A stretch of DNA of 64,000 nucleotides from Stenogyne calaminthoides (Eukaryota; Streptophyta; Magnoliopsida; Lamiales; Lamiaceae), in NCBI GenBank assembly GCA_037126765.1, contig JBBCBC010000043.1:2976001-3040000 (forward strand), written 5' to 3'. Under the pieces are notes generated by a model, which saw nothing but the letters and a program-made list of their open reading frames with translations, had not been told where the DNA came from and did no database searches. Each line of letters starts with the position of its first letter. Position 1 is the first letter of the stretch. This document shows positions 22,024 through 32,398 of this stretch, one piece after another. A program made the translations under genes and the position numbers.

Positions 22024-23578
22024 GCCCAATTTTACCGGGAAGAGGACTGAGACAGAGTGACCCTCTTTCACCCTATTTATTTATTCTTTGCGCAGAGGGC
22101 TTATCGGCGGCAATCAACAAGGCTTGCATGGACAACTCACTGCATGGTAGTAAAGTATGTCGAGCAGACCCGCCGGTTTCTCATCTTTTATTTGCGGATG
22201 ACTGTCTTCTTTTCTGCAGAGCAACTGAGGTGGAATGTACGAAGCTTCGGGCTGTTCTAGATGAGTATGAAGAGGTATCCGGGCAAGCAATCAACTATAC
22301 CAAGTCCGGAATATTCTTTAGTCGCAATGTAGACAATGAAATTAGACGCGTTTTGTCTAATACCCTGGGAGTTAGCAACCCTTTAAACACCGGGAAGTAC
22401 CTTGGGCTTCCATCGTTGGTGGGTCGAGGAAAACGAGACATCTTTAATTATATCAAGGAGAGGTTGTGGAAGAAACTTCAAGGGTGGAAAGGTAAGAAAC
22501 TATCGAAGGCCGGCAAAGAAGTTTTGATAAAATCGGCTGCTCAGGCCATACCTGCATATTGCATGAGCACTTTCCTACTCCCTTCAACTTTGTTGGATGA
22601 AATGCATCGGATGATGAATGCGTTTTGGTGGGGGGCGGATGGTGACGTGTCAAAAGGTGTTAAGTGGATGAGGTGGGAGAAGGTTTGCGTGCATAAGGAG
22701 GCAGGGGGTAGGGGTTTTCGAGACCTACACCTATTCAATGTTGCGTTGCTAGCAAAAATGGGCTGGAGACTCCTCATGGACCCGAACGCGCTGGTTTGCA
22801 AGATTTTGAAAGCTCGATACTTCGGCCGGGGCGATTTCTTAACAGCGAAACTCGGCTACAATCCGAGCTATACTTGGACCAGCATTATGGCTGGTCAGGA
22901 CTTGGTTCGAAGAGGTGTTAGATGGAAAATTGGAAGTGGGGAGAATGTCTCGGTGTGGAATGATGCATGGCTGAATTACGATAACAATTTTTACATTCAA
23001 ACACCGCATCTCGTCGAGCTGGAAACTTTGAAGGTGTCTGAACTCTTGGTTCCAGGAACTTCTTTATGGAACAGGGATTTGGTTGAGAGTATCCTGGACG
23101 AGGAAGACATTGTTAAGGTATTACGCACACCGGTTGCGCCTGTAGGATGTAACGACAAGTTGGTGTGGCATTTTAGTATAGACGAGCGATAATCCGTAAA
23201 ATCGGGCTACAGGCTGGCCACGGCTCTGGCTTTCGATCCGGAATTAGAGGTAGAAGGTGAATGGAGGAATTTATGGAGGTTGAAAGCCCTCCATGAGTGA
23301 AAGATAGTGTGTGGAGAATGTGCCGGGATTGCCTACCTCATAGAACTAACCTGTTTGTGAAGAAGATAACGATTGACACAAGCTGTGTGTTTTGCGGCCA
23401 ATGTCCCGAGACGTCATGGCATCTCTTTACGGAGTGTGAGTTCACGGTGTGGTGCTGGATGGAGGCTGATCTGTGGTCCATCATTGATGCAACGATCTAT
23501 CAGGTTGAGTCTTTGCAGGAACTTATCCTCCGACTTCTTGCTGGAAAAGATGGGGCCATTATCGCCACAATTTATGGC
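22024..23578 (+). pseudogene. LINE reverse transcriptase C-terminal half and zinc-binding domain
   Basis: The frame enters at 22029 with LPGRGLRQSDPLSPYLF, an RT motif of L1-type enzymes, and carries the active-site FADD at 22191-22202. It continues through the thumb (KYLGLPSLVGRGKRDIF, WKGKKLSKAGKEVLIKS) to an in-frame TAA at 23190 where a Tyr codon is expected (before SVKSGYRLA). A frameshift near 23290 moves the zinc-binding region into another frame (KDSVWRMCRDCLPHRTNLF, CVFCGQCPETSWHLFTECEF). The element therefore cannot make RT, apart from its 5' truncation. The first Met at 22128 is not a real start. Confidence 0.85.
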
Positions 23579-23583
23579 AAATT

Positions 23584-24222
23584 TTGAAAGAGAGAAATGC
23601 AAAACTATGGGAGGGCAGATGCAAATCACCGATGGAGGCTATCAGAGCGGCGAAGGTATTTTTAAAAGAATGGGAAGAGCTGTGTGTTACCGGTTCTAGG
23701 CGCACGATGCAGCCGACTTGCAAAGCTTGGCATCCTCCGAATGAGGGAGAGTTTAAGATCAATGTAGATGCAGCCTTTTTTAATGAACTATTCCAGACAG
23801 GGGTGGGAATGGTATTGAGGGATAGCAGCGGTACCTTCATTGCAGGTCGCACTATTAATTTTCCAGGCTGTGTAGACGTGGAAGTAGGAGAGGCTATGGG
23901 CTTTGTTGAGGCCCTCTCTTGGGCGGAACAATTAAACTTGGGCGTAATCAAAATAGAAGGAGATGCTAAACTAGTTACAGATGCGATCTCGTCCGAAAAA
24001 ATGATGGATACGATTTTTGGGGACTTCATTCTGAAGTGTAAGTTAATTCTTTCTTGTAAATCGAACTTATCGGTTGGTTTTGTAAAGCGAGATGCCAATT
24101 CTATGGCTCATGCGCTTGCCCGGGCTTCTCGATCTTTTGAGAGCCCTTATGTTTGGATTGATCCACCGGACTTTGTGGTTGGACTTCCGTCGAATAATTG
24201 CTCTTGCAACGGAATAAACTAA
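23584..24222 (+). pseudogene. LINE RNase H-like domain
   Basis: Open frame of 212 codons with the plant LINE RNase H pattern: INVDAAFFNELFQTGVGMVL (first Asp strand), GEAMGFVEALSWAE, IEGDAKLVTDAI (second Asp), and FVKRDANSMAHALAR near the end. It belongs to ORF2 of the same LINE but now stands in a different frame from the RT part. The N-terminal Met is internal to the ORF2 protein. Confidence 0.8.
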
Positions 24223-24248
24223 GTTTCTTTGCTTTCGAAAAAAAATAA

Positions 24249-24720
24249 TAATAACTATAGCTCATATCTACTAATACTATTGTTCACATCCTCTAATACT
24301 ATAGCTCATATCATCTAATACTATAGCTCATTTCCACTAATACTATAGCTCGTATCCTCTAATACTATAGCTCATATCACCTAATACTATAGTTCATATC
24401 ACCTAATACTATAGCTCATACATCTAATACTATAGCTAATATCACCTAATACTATATGTCATTTCCACTAATACTATAGTTCATATCTTCTAATACTATA
24501 GCTTATATCACCTAATATTATAGCTCATATCACCTAATACTATAGCTTATATCACCTAATAATATAGCTCATTTCCACTAATACTATAGCTCATATCAAC
24601 TAATACTATAATTTATATCAACTAATATTATAGCTCATATCAACTAATACTATTGCTCATTTCACATCAATTCACATAGTACTAATGCCCGAATCAAAAG
24701 ATTAACTAATAATATTTCTC
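24249..24720 (-). repeat. 22-nt-period array, 19 units, in element A
   Basis: Nineteen consecutive units with the plus-strand pattern TATAGCTCATATCAYCTAATAC, nearly all 22 nt long with point changes (GCTCATTTCC, GTTCATATC, GCTTATATC variants). On the minus strand, which is the sense strand of the Ulp1-like gene, the core reads TAGTATTAG. The array continued leftward before the LINE entered at 22023/24249. Confidence 0.85.
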
Positions 24721-25261
24721 AAATCAACTAATCATATTTCTTATATAATGATACACTATACAATATGTGAACTAATATTGTAGCGCATATCTACTTGAAC
24801 TACAAATGATATCAAATAGTACTATTATATTCATCTAATACTATACAACAATATGTCAACATAACATTATGTAAAATAATATCACCCAGTATGTGAATTC
24901 AATCAGCAAAAGGAGATGCATAATATGAGCTCACCTCCTCGAGCATGTGCTATCTTTACAATCTTCTCAAATCCCATCTCTAAGTATTGTACTAGAATGA
25001 AAGTCAACTTACTAAACTCCAACCCCTATCATAACAAGGACATATGTCAGTCAATAATGCAGTTCATAAAGCTTATTTATTACAAGAATACAGTTGCATT
25101 GAGTTAAAAATCAAATAACTTACAGTAAGAACGTATGAAAGAGTCATTCTGATCCTTGGTTGGGAGGGTAACAACCACGTAAAAATTTGAAATGTTCCTT
25201 CAACTCCTGAATTCTGTACCCAAGTAGATAAAACTAGTAAAATATACACAACTAACATTAT
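24721..25261 (-). other. Exon-like fragments of unknown origin
   Basis: Two minus-strand stretches look coding-like: around 25240-25130 (frame with QELKEHFKFLRGCYPPNQG and a good donor ACT/GTAAGT) and around 25035-24920 (GFEKIVKIAHARGGEL). They lie downstream of the three-exon ORF on the same strand and could be more exons of a captured gene. No family is recognised and the frames are short. Confidence 0.3.
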
Positions 25262-25395
25262 GAAACTTAATAACTATAGCTTATATCCACTAATACTATA
25301 GCTTATATACACTTATACTATAGTTCATATCATCTAATACTATAGCTCATATAAACTAATACTATAGCTTATATCCACTAACACTATAGCTCATA
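25262..25395 (-). repeat. 22-nt-period array, second block in element A
   Basis: Six or so further units of the ACTATAGCTYATATCCACTA type, in the same orientation as the 24249-24720 block. Confidence 0.75.
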
Positions 25396-25803
25396 AATAT
25401 AAATAATCACAATACATGGAGTCTAAAACAAAGCAAGAGTAGATCAAGAGATATAATGATATCAAGATTGACTTAAATTGCAATCAAGATATGGAGCATA
25501 ATATCCTTATTCACAAACAAGTTAATTTCATAAAACTAAACTACTACTTGCAATATATAAAATAGCAAATCATTCTATACAATAGAATAATTTTTTGCAA
25601 GAAATCAAGCTAGATGCATTGGGCTTCGTATACACTAAAAGAAATAGCATCAATCCTAGCAAAAAATGTGTGATTGACACAACAAAACCGAGTTTGGTGC
25701 CTACGCACTAGACAATTGATCAACATGTATCACTGCAATCCACAATTACAACACATAAACCTCTTAAGCAAACAAAATCTGAGAAAAATCCAAGGAAATT
25801 TGC
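25396..25803. other. No gene seen
   Basis: AT-rich sequence between the array and the three-exon ORF. It could be its 3' untranslated region. Confidence 0.4.
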
Positions 25804-26248
25804 TTAATTAATCACAATTAATGTTGCAAATTTAGGTATTATAACCTCATTTAGACCATATTTCTTGAGATGCTGCCTCTGCACAGTTGAGCCAAAGAAG
25901 AGGGAAGCGTTGTAAATGAGATGTGGCGAATGCTTCGCCAAATTCAACAGTACAAAATCGAAATTTAACCCCATCATGTGCCTAGACAAATAAAATGAAA
26001 ATCATTAAAAAAAAAATTACAAGATAGAGAAAATGTAAGATCGATAATCCAAAACCTCTTACCTCTTAAAATAAGTACGAATGAAACTCCAACAGGCCTC
26101 GAGTAATCCTCATAATCGCAATTAAAAAACCAACGAAAATGAATGATTTACATGTGAAACTAAACGAAAAACACAGAGAAATGATCGATAAACACGATGA
26201 ACAACCTTGCATCATTGCCTGCTTTGCACCAGGTAATGGTTTCGCCAT
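25804..26248 (-). CDS. Hypothetical 88-residue protein, three exons
   Basis: Exons 26206-26248, 26063-26108 and 25804-25981 join through two GT-AG introns (donors AAG/GTTGTT and GAG/GTAAGA, acceptors TTATGAG and TGTCTAG). They give one uninterrupted frame of 89 codons including the TAA. The start MAKPLPGAKQAMMQ is followed by a Trp/Phe-rich middle (WSFIRTYFKRHMMGLNFDFV), then LNLAKHSPHLIYNASLFFGS and a basic QRQHLKKYG segment. The 43+46+178 nt lengths fit in phase without any stop. I recognise no family, and there is no signal peptide or clear membrane span. It lies inside element A, is absent from element B at the matching place, and is on the Ulp1-gene strand. It may be a captured gene fragment (Pack-MULE style) or chance. 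Extra exons further left are possible. Confidence 0.45.
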
Positions 26249-26454
26249 TAACTAACAGAGGTTGCAAGTTGTAGAAGAAGATCGATGTGATAGAGAGAGA
26301 AAATAAGAAATATAATAGATAAGATATTTTTTAACCCTATTCATCACATCCTCATGATAAACATGATTCGCGATTGGTGAAAGTTTTTTGAATTTGAGAC
26401 CACATTTTCGCATTACCCCACGTTAAATCAGAAAAATATCCAACTTTACCTCTA

Positions 26455-26640
26455 TTATATTATGCTTGTGGGTCCTCCACGATGGGAAAAATGAAAGACT
26501 GCTTTGTTTACCCATTTCGTTTCTCCTTGTGCTTTTTTCAGCTCGGCAAGAAGTATTAAATCATGCTGGTGGGTCATCCAAGATAGAAAAATGCAAGACT
26601 GCTTTGTTTACCCATTTTGTTTCTCCCTGTGATAAAGGGT
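26455..26640. repeat. Imperfect tandem duplication of about 110 bp
   Basis: The block GACTGCTTTGTTTACCCATT occurs at about 26498 and again near 26608, each preceded by a GTGGGTCMTCCA segment and followed by GTTTCTCC. The two copies differ by several substitutions. Confidence 0.7.
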
Positions 26641-26943
26641 AGCAGATATCAATACATCACTGATAATAATTCGATGCAATCAGTCAAACTCCCCAAGACA
26701 TTTGTGTGATAATATTGAAAGACCTAGCAATCGAGGTGAATTTGTAATTTCAGATATGACAAGTCATATGCACCTTTTTTGTTATAAAAAATGCATCATA
26801 ACTACATCATATTAAATAAACCAGGATGTATCAAATATGTACATCATCCCAACTAGCCTTAATTCAGCCTTCAAAAAAACAAAAAAGGACAAAAATGATT
26901 TAAAAAATAAACAAAATAAAAACAAAAAAATAATTGTGACAAA

Positions 26944-29400
26944 TTATACCTTACAAAGACAAGGTGAAGAATACACATCACCATCAAAATACTTTATGTG
27001 ATGCATCATGAAGATACCACAATCGCTATTAGCAGTAGCATTTTTCCACGGGAATTGAACATCCTCAAACGCATACGTCATTATGTCTTTTGCTTTTGGA
27101 TGTTTATGACTAGCAAGAAATAGTGACATTTGTTTTTGCTGCATGTAAAAAAAAAAAAAAAAGATAAGAAAATATGAAATAAATGGGAAATACTAAATTT
27201 ATTACAATTGCTTACTTACAAACACCACTGCACACTGAAGGTAACTACTCCCATCTTCACTAGGAAGATTATCCAGAAAGTGAACTTTACTAGAAGCAAA
27301 ATTAATGCACAGTACAGCATAGTGAGAGAAGCAGCAGAATGACACAAAAATCTGTTAAAAATATTAGAAAAGAAAACCAATTTAAACAATAATTTGCAAA
27401 AAAATATATAAGTACTACATGTAATACATTACAGTAATACCAAAATAAACTTAACAGTAATACAAAAAAAAAAGTATTACAAAATTAGCAGATTCAAAAC
27501 TCTGTTTGTTCACTTTTATCCAATTGGTCCATCCAGACCTCACATTTGCTGCATTCTTTTTGGCATTTTCCTTTCGGTTTACAAGTCCAGATAAAGAACT
27601 CTAGCAAAAATAAAAACACACATTATAAGAATGAGTAGTGTTAGACAAAAACATTAGAAAAATATAATATACAATAAACTTACGCTGTGTTCAACATTAA
27701 ACACAAAGCGAGAATGAATTGTCATCAAATCTCCATCATTAATAGTCGAACAAAAAACAGTAACTACTGTCTGCATGACTGTTGAATTTTTGTTCATGGT
27801 CAACAGATCATCCCTTGATAGATTATAAACATCCTTGAAAGCAAAAAGATCCTCGCTGTATTAAAATGAGAAAAATAATAATAAATTAAAACAATAACAC
27901 ACATTTACTAAAAGAACAAACAACATATATATATTAATATATATATATATATATAATAGAAAAACGAACCTTCTATCATCCTCCAAGAAAAATATGTAGT
28001 CAACAACTTCCCTTTCATATTGGTGCAAAGACGAAAACACTCTCCTGTTATTATTACAGAAATCGGAAAGATAGCCCAACTCATTAGAGATCATCCAAAA
28101 CTCACCAGTCCATCTCATAGAACCTTCAAATTGAAAACTGCCAGAAGAATAAACGTATTCCTGATTATCATTTACGTTGGTACCCATTTCTTCATCCTCT
28201 ACATTTTCACCTCCTTCCTGATGATCTGCCTCAGTCCCTTTTTGTCCATCATCTAAATCATTTGTCACTTGCTCATCAACTACCCCATTGCCCATCTGTT
28301 CATCAACTTCATTACCCATTTGCTTATGAACTTCCTCATTGCCTGTTTGCTCATCATGTACAGTATCCCTTCGAGAATTGCTTGGAATATCAACAGCAAG
28401 GTCCTACAGAGCACGAAATTGTTTTCAAAATCATCAATAATATTCAAATCCATCATTTGAAGTGATGAATAAGATGTGCTAGGACAATTCATGGCAACAA
28501 AAATCTCTCTCTCTCAACCTTTGGATATACTCATCAGAAGTTATGCACACCTTTTTTTCAAAGATGAAAGCATATCATCAACATCCTACGAAAAAAAAGT
28601 ATGCGTGTCACACATACAATATTACATATTAAAGCAAAACAGTAATGTATATTAACACAAACCAGTAATACAACCAAAAAGTACCTGAAAAGGAGATCCA
28701 CCAATTCCTGAACCAATATCTTTCAGTTTACCATTCAAAGTGATGGGATATTTATCCAATACCAACTCTCCATCTCCAAAACTACCAGATTTCCTTCATC
28801 AATACACCATTTCTGAACCTTTGATTCAGACTAATGTCTAATCAATGGTAGTGTGGAAGGCTCGGTAATCCCCCTCCACTTCAATCTATACAATTTGGAG
28901 AACAAGAATACAACCATAAAAAATTTTGGCTTTCTTTTTTTGAAAACAATCAATACCTTCACAAAGCTTCTCAAGAATATATGTACACCAGTCAAACTTT
29001 GAAAATATCTTCGACACTATGCCCAATAAATGATTTGAAGCAGGAGTAAGAAATGAAGAATTAAAGACACATCAAAACAAACAACCTTTTAAAATCATCA
29101 CCTCCTTCCTTAAACCTATCTTTCAACAAATTAAAAAGAACACTTTAAGGGACAGAAACATAAATTCCATAAGATGTCTTCAAACTCTAAAGAAGAGGAG
29201 AATCTTCCTTTCTTGAATAGAAGGCAACACTTCTACCTTCATTACGTGAAAACATGAGAACATCACGTACATCATCAGCAATAATGACAAACTTGTGGTA
29301 CAGGTCAATGGAAAAAATCCTACTTACAGGATTAAAATTTGTAGCAAGCCATTTAAACATGTTCATACTGAAACACTTTGACAATTTGAGATGCAATAAA
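26944..29400 (-). pseudogene. Ulp1-type cysteine protease gene of element A (N-terminal and catalytic exons)
   Basis: Ulp1/SENP-family proteases cleave SUMO; relatives carried by plant Mutator-like elements are known (Kaonashi-type ULPs). In minus-strand order: a segment like the plant mobile domain (29396-28870: LKLSKCFSMNMFKWLATNF, IADDVRDVLMFSRNEG, then WCTYILEKLCEGID), an acidic spacer rich in Gly/Asp/Glu (28319-28140), a conserved FWMISNELGYLSDF..DYIFFLEDD block (about 28110-27970), SRFVFNVEHS (near 27690), an exon with the catalytic His (SHYAVLCINF, near 27322) and Asp (FLDNLPSE), and an exon with the catalytic Cys (SDCGIFMMHHIKYFDG, Cys codon 27021-27019). All three triad positions are present, but several linking frames contain stops or shifts. 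The order matches element B. Confidence 0.7.
27420..27480 (-). repeat. Short GTAATAC repeat cluster in an Ulp1-gene intron
   Basis: Three GTAATAC motifs on the plus strand (GTATTAC on the gene's sense strand) spaced 13 and 23 nt apart, between the His exon and the next exon upstream. Weak member of the 22-nt-period family. Confidence 0.4.
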
Positions 29401-30431
29401 CCTCCAAAACCGATACTTTTGATATCCTAAATTTGTTTATAATTAAAACCCACCATAAGAGTATATAAAGAGGATGGTCTGCAATTGGAAATTCACTGAA
29501 AAAAAAAAAAAAAATCCATTACACATATAAATAAAATCCATTAATGTAACACATGAAATTTAAAACTAAAAATACTTTTAAAAAAAGAGAAATTAACAGT
29601 AACACAGAACTAAAATATAACAGTGACAGTTAAAAATACTTCATAGTAATACTAATTTTTTTTTTTATAATAATACTAAAAAAAATTAATAATGACACAC
29701 ATAACAACCTAACAATAATAACAAAAAAAAAAACAACTTAATAGTAACACTAAAATACAGATATATATATATATACACACACAGACACATATATATACTT
29801 TCCCACTGCTACGCGAACTTCATTTGCATCTTGAATTTGTTTAAGCATGTTTGTGAGAAAACCCTAGAAAGAATTTTTTTTAAAAAAAACAGCAGATAAA
29901 AACAGTTAAACACAGAATAACACACAAAAAAAAAAAGAATAAAGCAAAGATCAACATATTACCTGGAGAAAAATGTCAAAAACATAGGAAAAAGGAAAAA
30001 GTCCTACAAATGTCGAACAACTTGAAAAATTGGTTCACAAAGAACAAAAACTTTGAGAAAAATTAACTACACAATAAAAACCGTAACAAACACAAATTCA
30101 TAAGATTGAGGCATTTAATTAGGAGTATATTTTTAGGATATTTTAAATAGGTCTTTAATTGAACGCGGTTTCTTTTAGGATATTTAAATATTTTGTAAAG
30201 TATAACTTATTAAGTTTTTTATTTTAAAATTAATATTTAGAATTAAATTTTTGAAATTATTTATAATTTATTGGTATTTTTTAATTAAGTTTAATTACAT
30301 AAGGAATTTTGGAAATCGATCGTGAAATTAATTTGTTTATATTTGAGATTAAAGTCGGAAGACTATATCATTACAGGTATAACAACTAATACTTTACAGT
30401 TGTAGTAACTGCTGCTTTACAACTATAACAA
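29401..30431 (-). repeat. Presumed 5' region of the element A gene with drifting repeat units
   Basis: No clear exon. Blocks built on AACAGTAACAC, AACAGTGACAG and ATAGTAATACTA recur at 22-26 nt steps at about 29590-29760, and three 22-nt units (TATAACAACTAATAC, TTGTAGTAACTGC, CTATAACAA) lie at 30372-30431, immediately before the large Helitron. (TA)n runs occur at 29760-29800. Confidence 0.5.
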
Positions 30432-30568
30432 TCTTATATTATAAAAGGAGAAGTGCATTCACCACATGCTGCCAAATGTCTAATCTATCATGCCGACACG
30501 TGTCATCTCCCAAATCTTAAATCAATTTTAATTATCAATTTTAAATTATTTTTTTCATTTAGCATTTC

Positions 30569-30760
30569 CGTTTCAGTTTTTTCATTTTTCTCCTTTCCTG
30601 CGTCTTCTAAATGTAGAGAAGACAACCTTTCAAAATTGATAAAAAAAAAAAAAATGCAGAGACGTTTCAGTTTTTTCATTTTTCTCCTTTCCTGCGTCTT
30701 CTATATGCAGAGAAGACAAGCTTTCAAAATTGATAAAAAAAATGCAGAGAAGACAAGGTG
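30569..30760 (+). repeat. 94-bp tandem duplication near the Helitron 2 start
   Basis: A block starting CGTTTCAGTTTTTTCATTTT at 30569 and again at 30663 includes TCCTTTCCTGCGTCTTCTA, AGAGAAGACAA and TTCAAAATTGATAAAAA. A partial third copy (TGTCTTCTAAATGCAGATC) lies near 30968. Confidence 0.85.
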
Positions 30761-30769
30761 CCGCACTCG

Positions 30770-30960
30770 ATGGCGGTCAACGGATATGTGCGCGGAATCA
30801 GACGGGGGTTGCGATCGATGGCTATGGGCGCGGAATCAGACGGGGGCTGCGATCGGTGCGGTGGCTATGTGCGCGGAATCAGACGGGTGCCGCGGAATCA
30901 AACGGAGGCCGCGATCGGTGGCTATGGGCGCAAAATCAAACGGCTCTCTTCACCTATTTT
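30770..30960 (+). repeat. GC-rich minisatellite in Helitron 2
   Basis: About five imperfect units built on GGCTATGGGCGCGGAATCAG and ACGGGGGCTGCGATCG, unit length roughly 38-45 bp with internal deletions. It is far more GC-rich than anything nearby. It creates long open frames in all three forward frames (for example 30453-31145), which are repeat translation, not genes. Confidence 0.8.
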
Positions 30961-31145
30961 CTTTCTCCGTGTCTTCTAAATGCAGATCAGACAAGGGACC
31001 GCGCTGGGAAATGACGCATGCGACCAATCTGGAGCATATTCTTCATCAGCAGAATATCAAGGTAATCTTCTTACTGGAGGAACATACATCGTTTCACATA
31101 TATGTTGGCATGTTGAAATCCTTGATTGATGAATTGGGCATTTGA

Positions 31146-31499
31146 AAGAAAGGGAAAAAACGATGGACAAAGAAAAAAAATTAAATCGATAAATGCATCC
31201 ATGGAAGAGAAGAGTTAAAAAAAAATCTGCTACATCAAATAAATGATGTGATGTACGGTAGAGATATTCTCCCTCAAGAAATTAAGTCTCATGTTCCTCC
31301 AAAATTGATTTTGGTGGAGAGTAATTAGTAAATTTACTGATAATTAGCAATTTGAATTAATTGATTGAAATTGGTCTCTAAATTAGGAAGGTCTCACAAT
31401 TAGGAAGGAACTACATTACATTGTAAAATGAATTAGCGGGAATTCTGGTGAATCACACCTCCTTAGCCACTGAAATTTATTATTTGCAAGACCCTTGAA
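31146..31499. other. Helitron 2 interior, no gene seen
   Basis: AT-rich filler between the minisatellite and the duplicated segment. Confidence 0.4.
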
Positions 31500-32398
31500 A
31501 TTGAATATGGATCAACATTGCATATTTTGACTATGTTCATAAAGAAGTGTCCCTAAACATTGGATGCATATATCTCTCTCTGCACAGAAATCTAAAAAAT
31601 GACTTGAAACAGAATATATGTAAATTTGTGGTCAATAGGAAGAAGGGAAACATTGTATATTGAAGAAGGGAAACATTGTATATTGAAGTTGACTATGACT
31701 TATTGTTATTCAAGTTTTCAGGACAACCTCATATATTTGTGAAGGCTTGGATTCATTTGGAGTTTACATGGTCAGAAGCTTTAAACTTTATTGTCATTAA
31801 GGAAGAAAGTTTATCCAGGTATATTTACCAATACTGAAGAGACTTATAGAAAAGATGCACTTTAATTTTCTATTATGCTCAAACTCATAATGTGACAAAC
31901 CTGAGATTACTCTCTTATTTTCGTGTAGACAAATGGAAGAGTTCACACGCTTAACTGCAACGATAAAAGCTCATATCAAGATGTTATTTATTCAAAAAAA
32001 AATCATCAATATTATATTCTTTGAGTTCATATGAAGGTGTACCGAGGATATGAAAATGTTTATCTCTCAGTCCTTATATATTTTTGAGATATTTTAATAT
32101 TTCTACGTTTAGGATATTAAAGTTGGATTACTAATGTCTTTCGTCACTTTAGTTTTTAGGAAAATGGATGCCCACATAATCTATTTCTAGCCATTCTAAT
32201 ATAGTGTCCAAGAATGTGCCTGAGCTTTTGTTTTCCAATGTTATGTTATTAAAGAAAAGAAGGGGACGAACATGCTGGATAATCCATAACCTCTAGAATT
32301 TTACAGTATACACGATGATTCACGGGATGGGGACGGCTGGGATTTACGGCAAGCTGGCGGATTTAGGGTTTAAGAAACCAGTCTTAAGCGCTAGCCAG
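31500..32398 (+). repeat. First copy of a tandem-duplicated Helitron segment, left part
   Basis: Matches 43680-44605 almost throughout (GGATCAACATTGCATATTTT start, GAACATGCTGGATAATCC and CACGGGATGGGGACGGCTGG near the end). The copy continues at 43535-43669 beyond the LTR element. Local differences include a 28-bp duplication of GAAGGGAAACATTGTATATT near 31640-31690, found only in this copy. Confidence 0.85.

Larger units (their letters stand above)
22024..24248 (+). mobile_element. 5'-truncated L1-type LINE
   Basis: 2.2-kb insertion bounded by a 12-bp duplication TAATAACTATAG (22012-22023 and 24249-24260), placed inside the 22-nt-period array and ending in an A-rich tail. Coding starts in the middle of the reverse transcriptase, runs through a zinc-binding domain and ends with an RNase H domain, the order of plant L1 ORF2. 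The 5' part (ORF1, endonuclease, RT N-terminus) is absent, typical of incomplete reverse transcription at the target. Confidence 0.9.
21040..30431. mobile_element. Element A: decayed Mutator-like element with an Ulp1-type gene
   Basis: The left end at 21040 (GAGCAGTTTTTGTGTGAAAG, then a GTGGTGTACC..ACTACTATCC block at 21059-21082) closely matches the left TIR of element B at 47927. From 21540 to 29400 the minus strand carries the same Ulp1-type gene as element B, in the same order. Non-coding parts hold 22-nt-period arrays, the last at 30372-30431 ending exactly where the large Helitron starts. I found no right TIR, so the right limit is only the last sequence that looks like it; CATACATAC (21031-21039) is an unpaired candidate duplication. 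No transposase reading frame remains. A LINE (22024-24248) and an unrelated three-exon ORF lie inside. Confidence 0.6.

Noticed and set aside
24249..24720. CRISPR-like array of 22-nt units
   Set aside because: There are no constant repeats with unique spacers; every position of the unit varies slightly, and the host is a plant. It is a minisatellite-type array.
30453..31145. 230-codon plus-strand ORF as a gene
   Set aside because: It runs through a 94-bp duplication and a GC-rich minisatellite. All three frames are open there, and the translation is repeat-derived without domain features.
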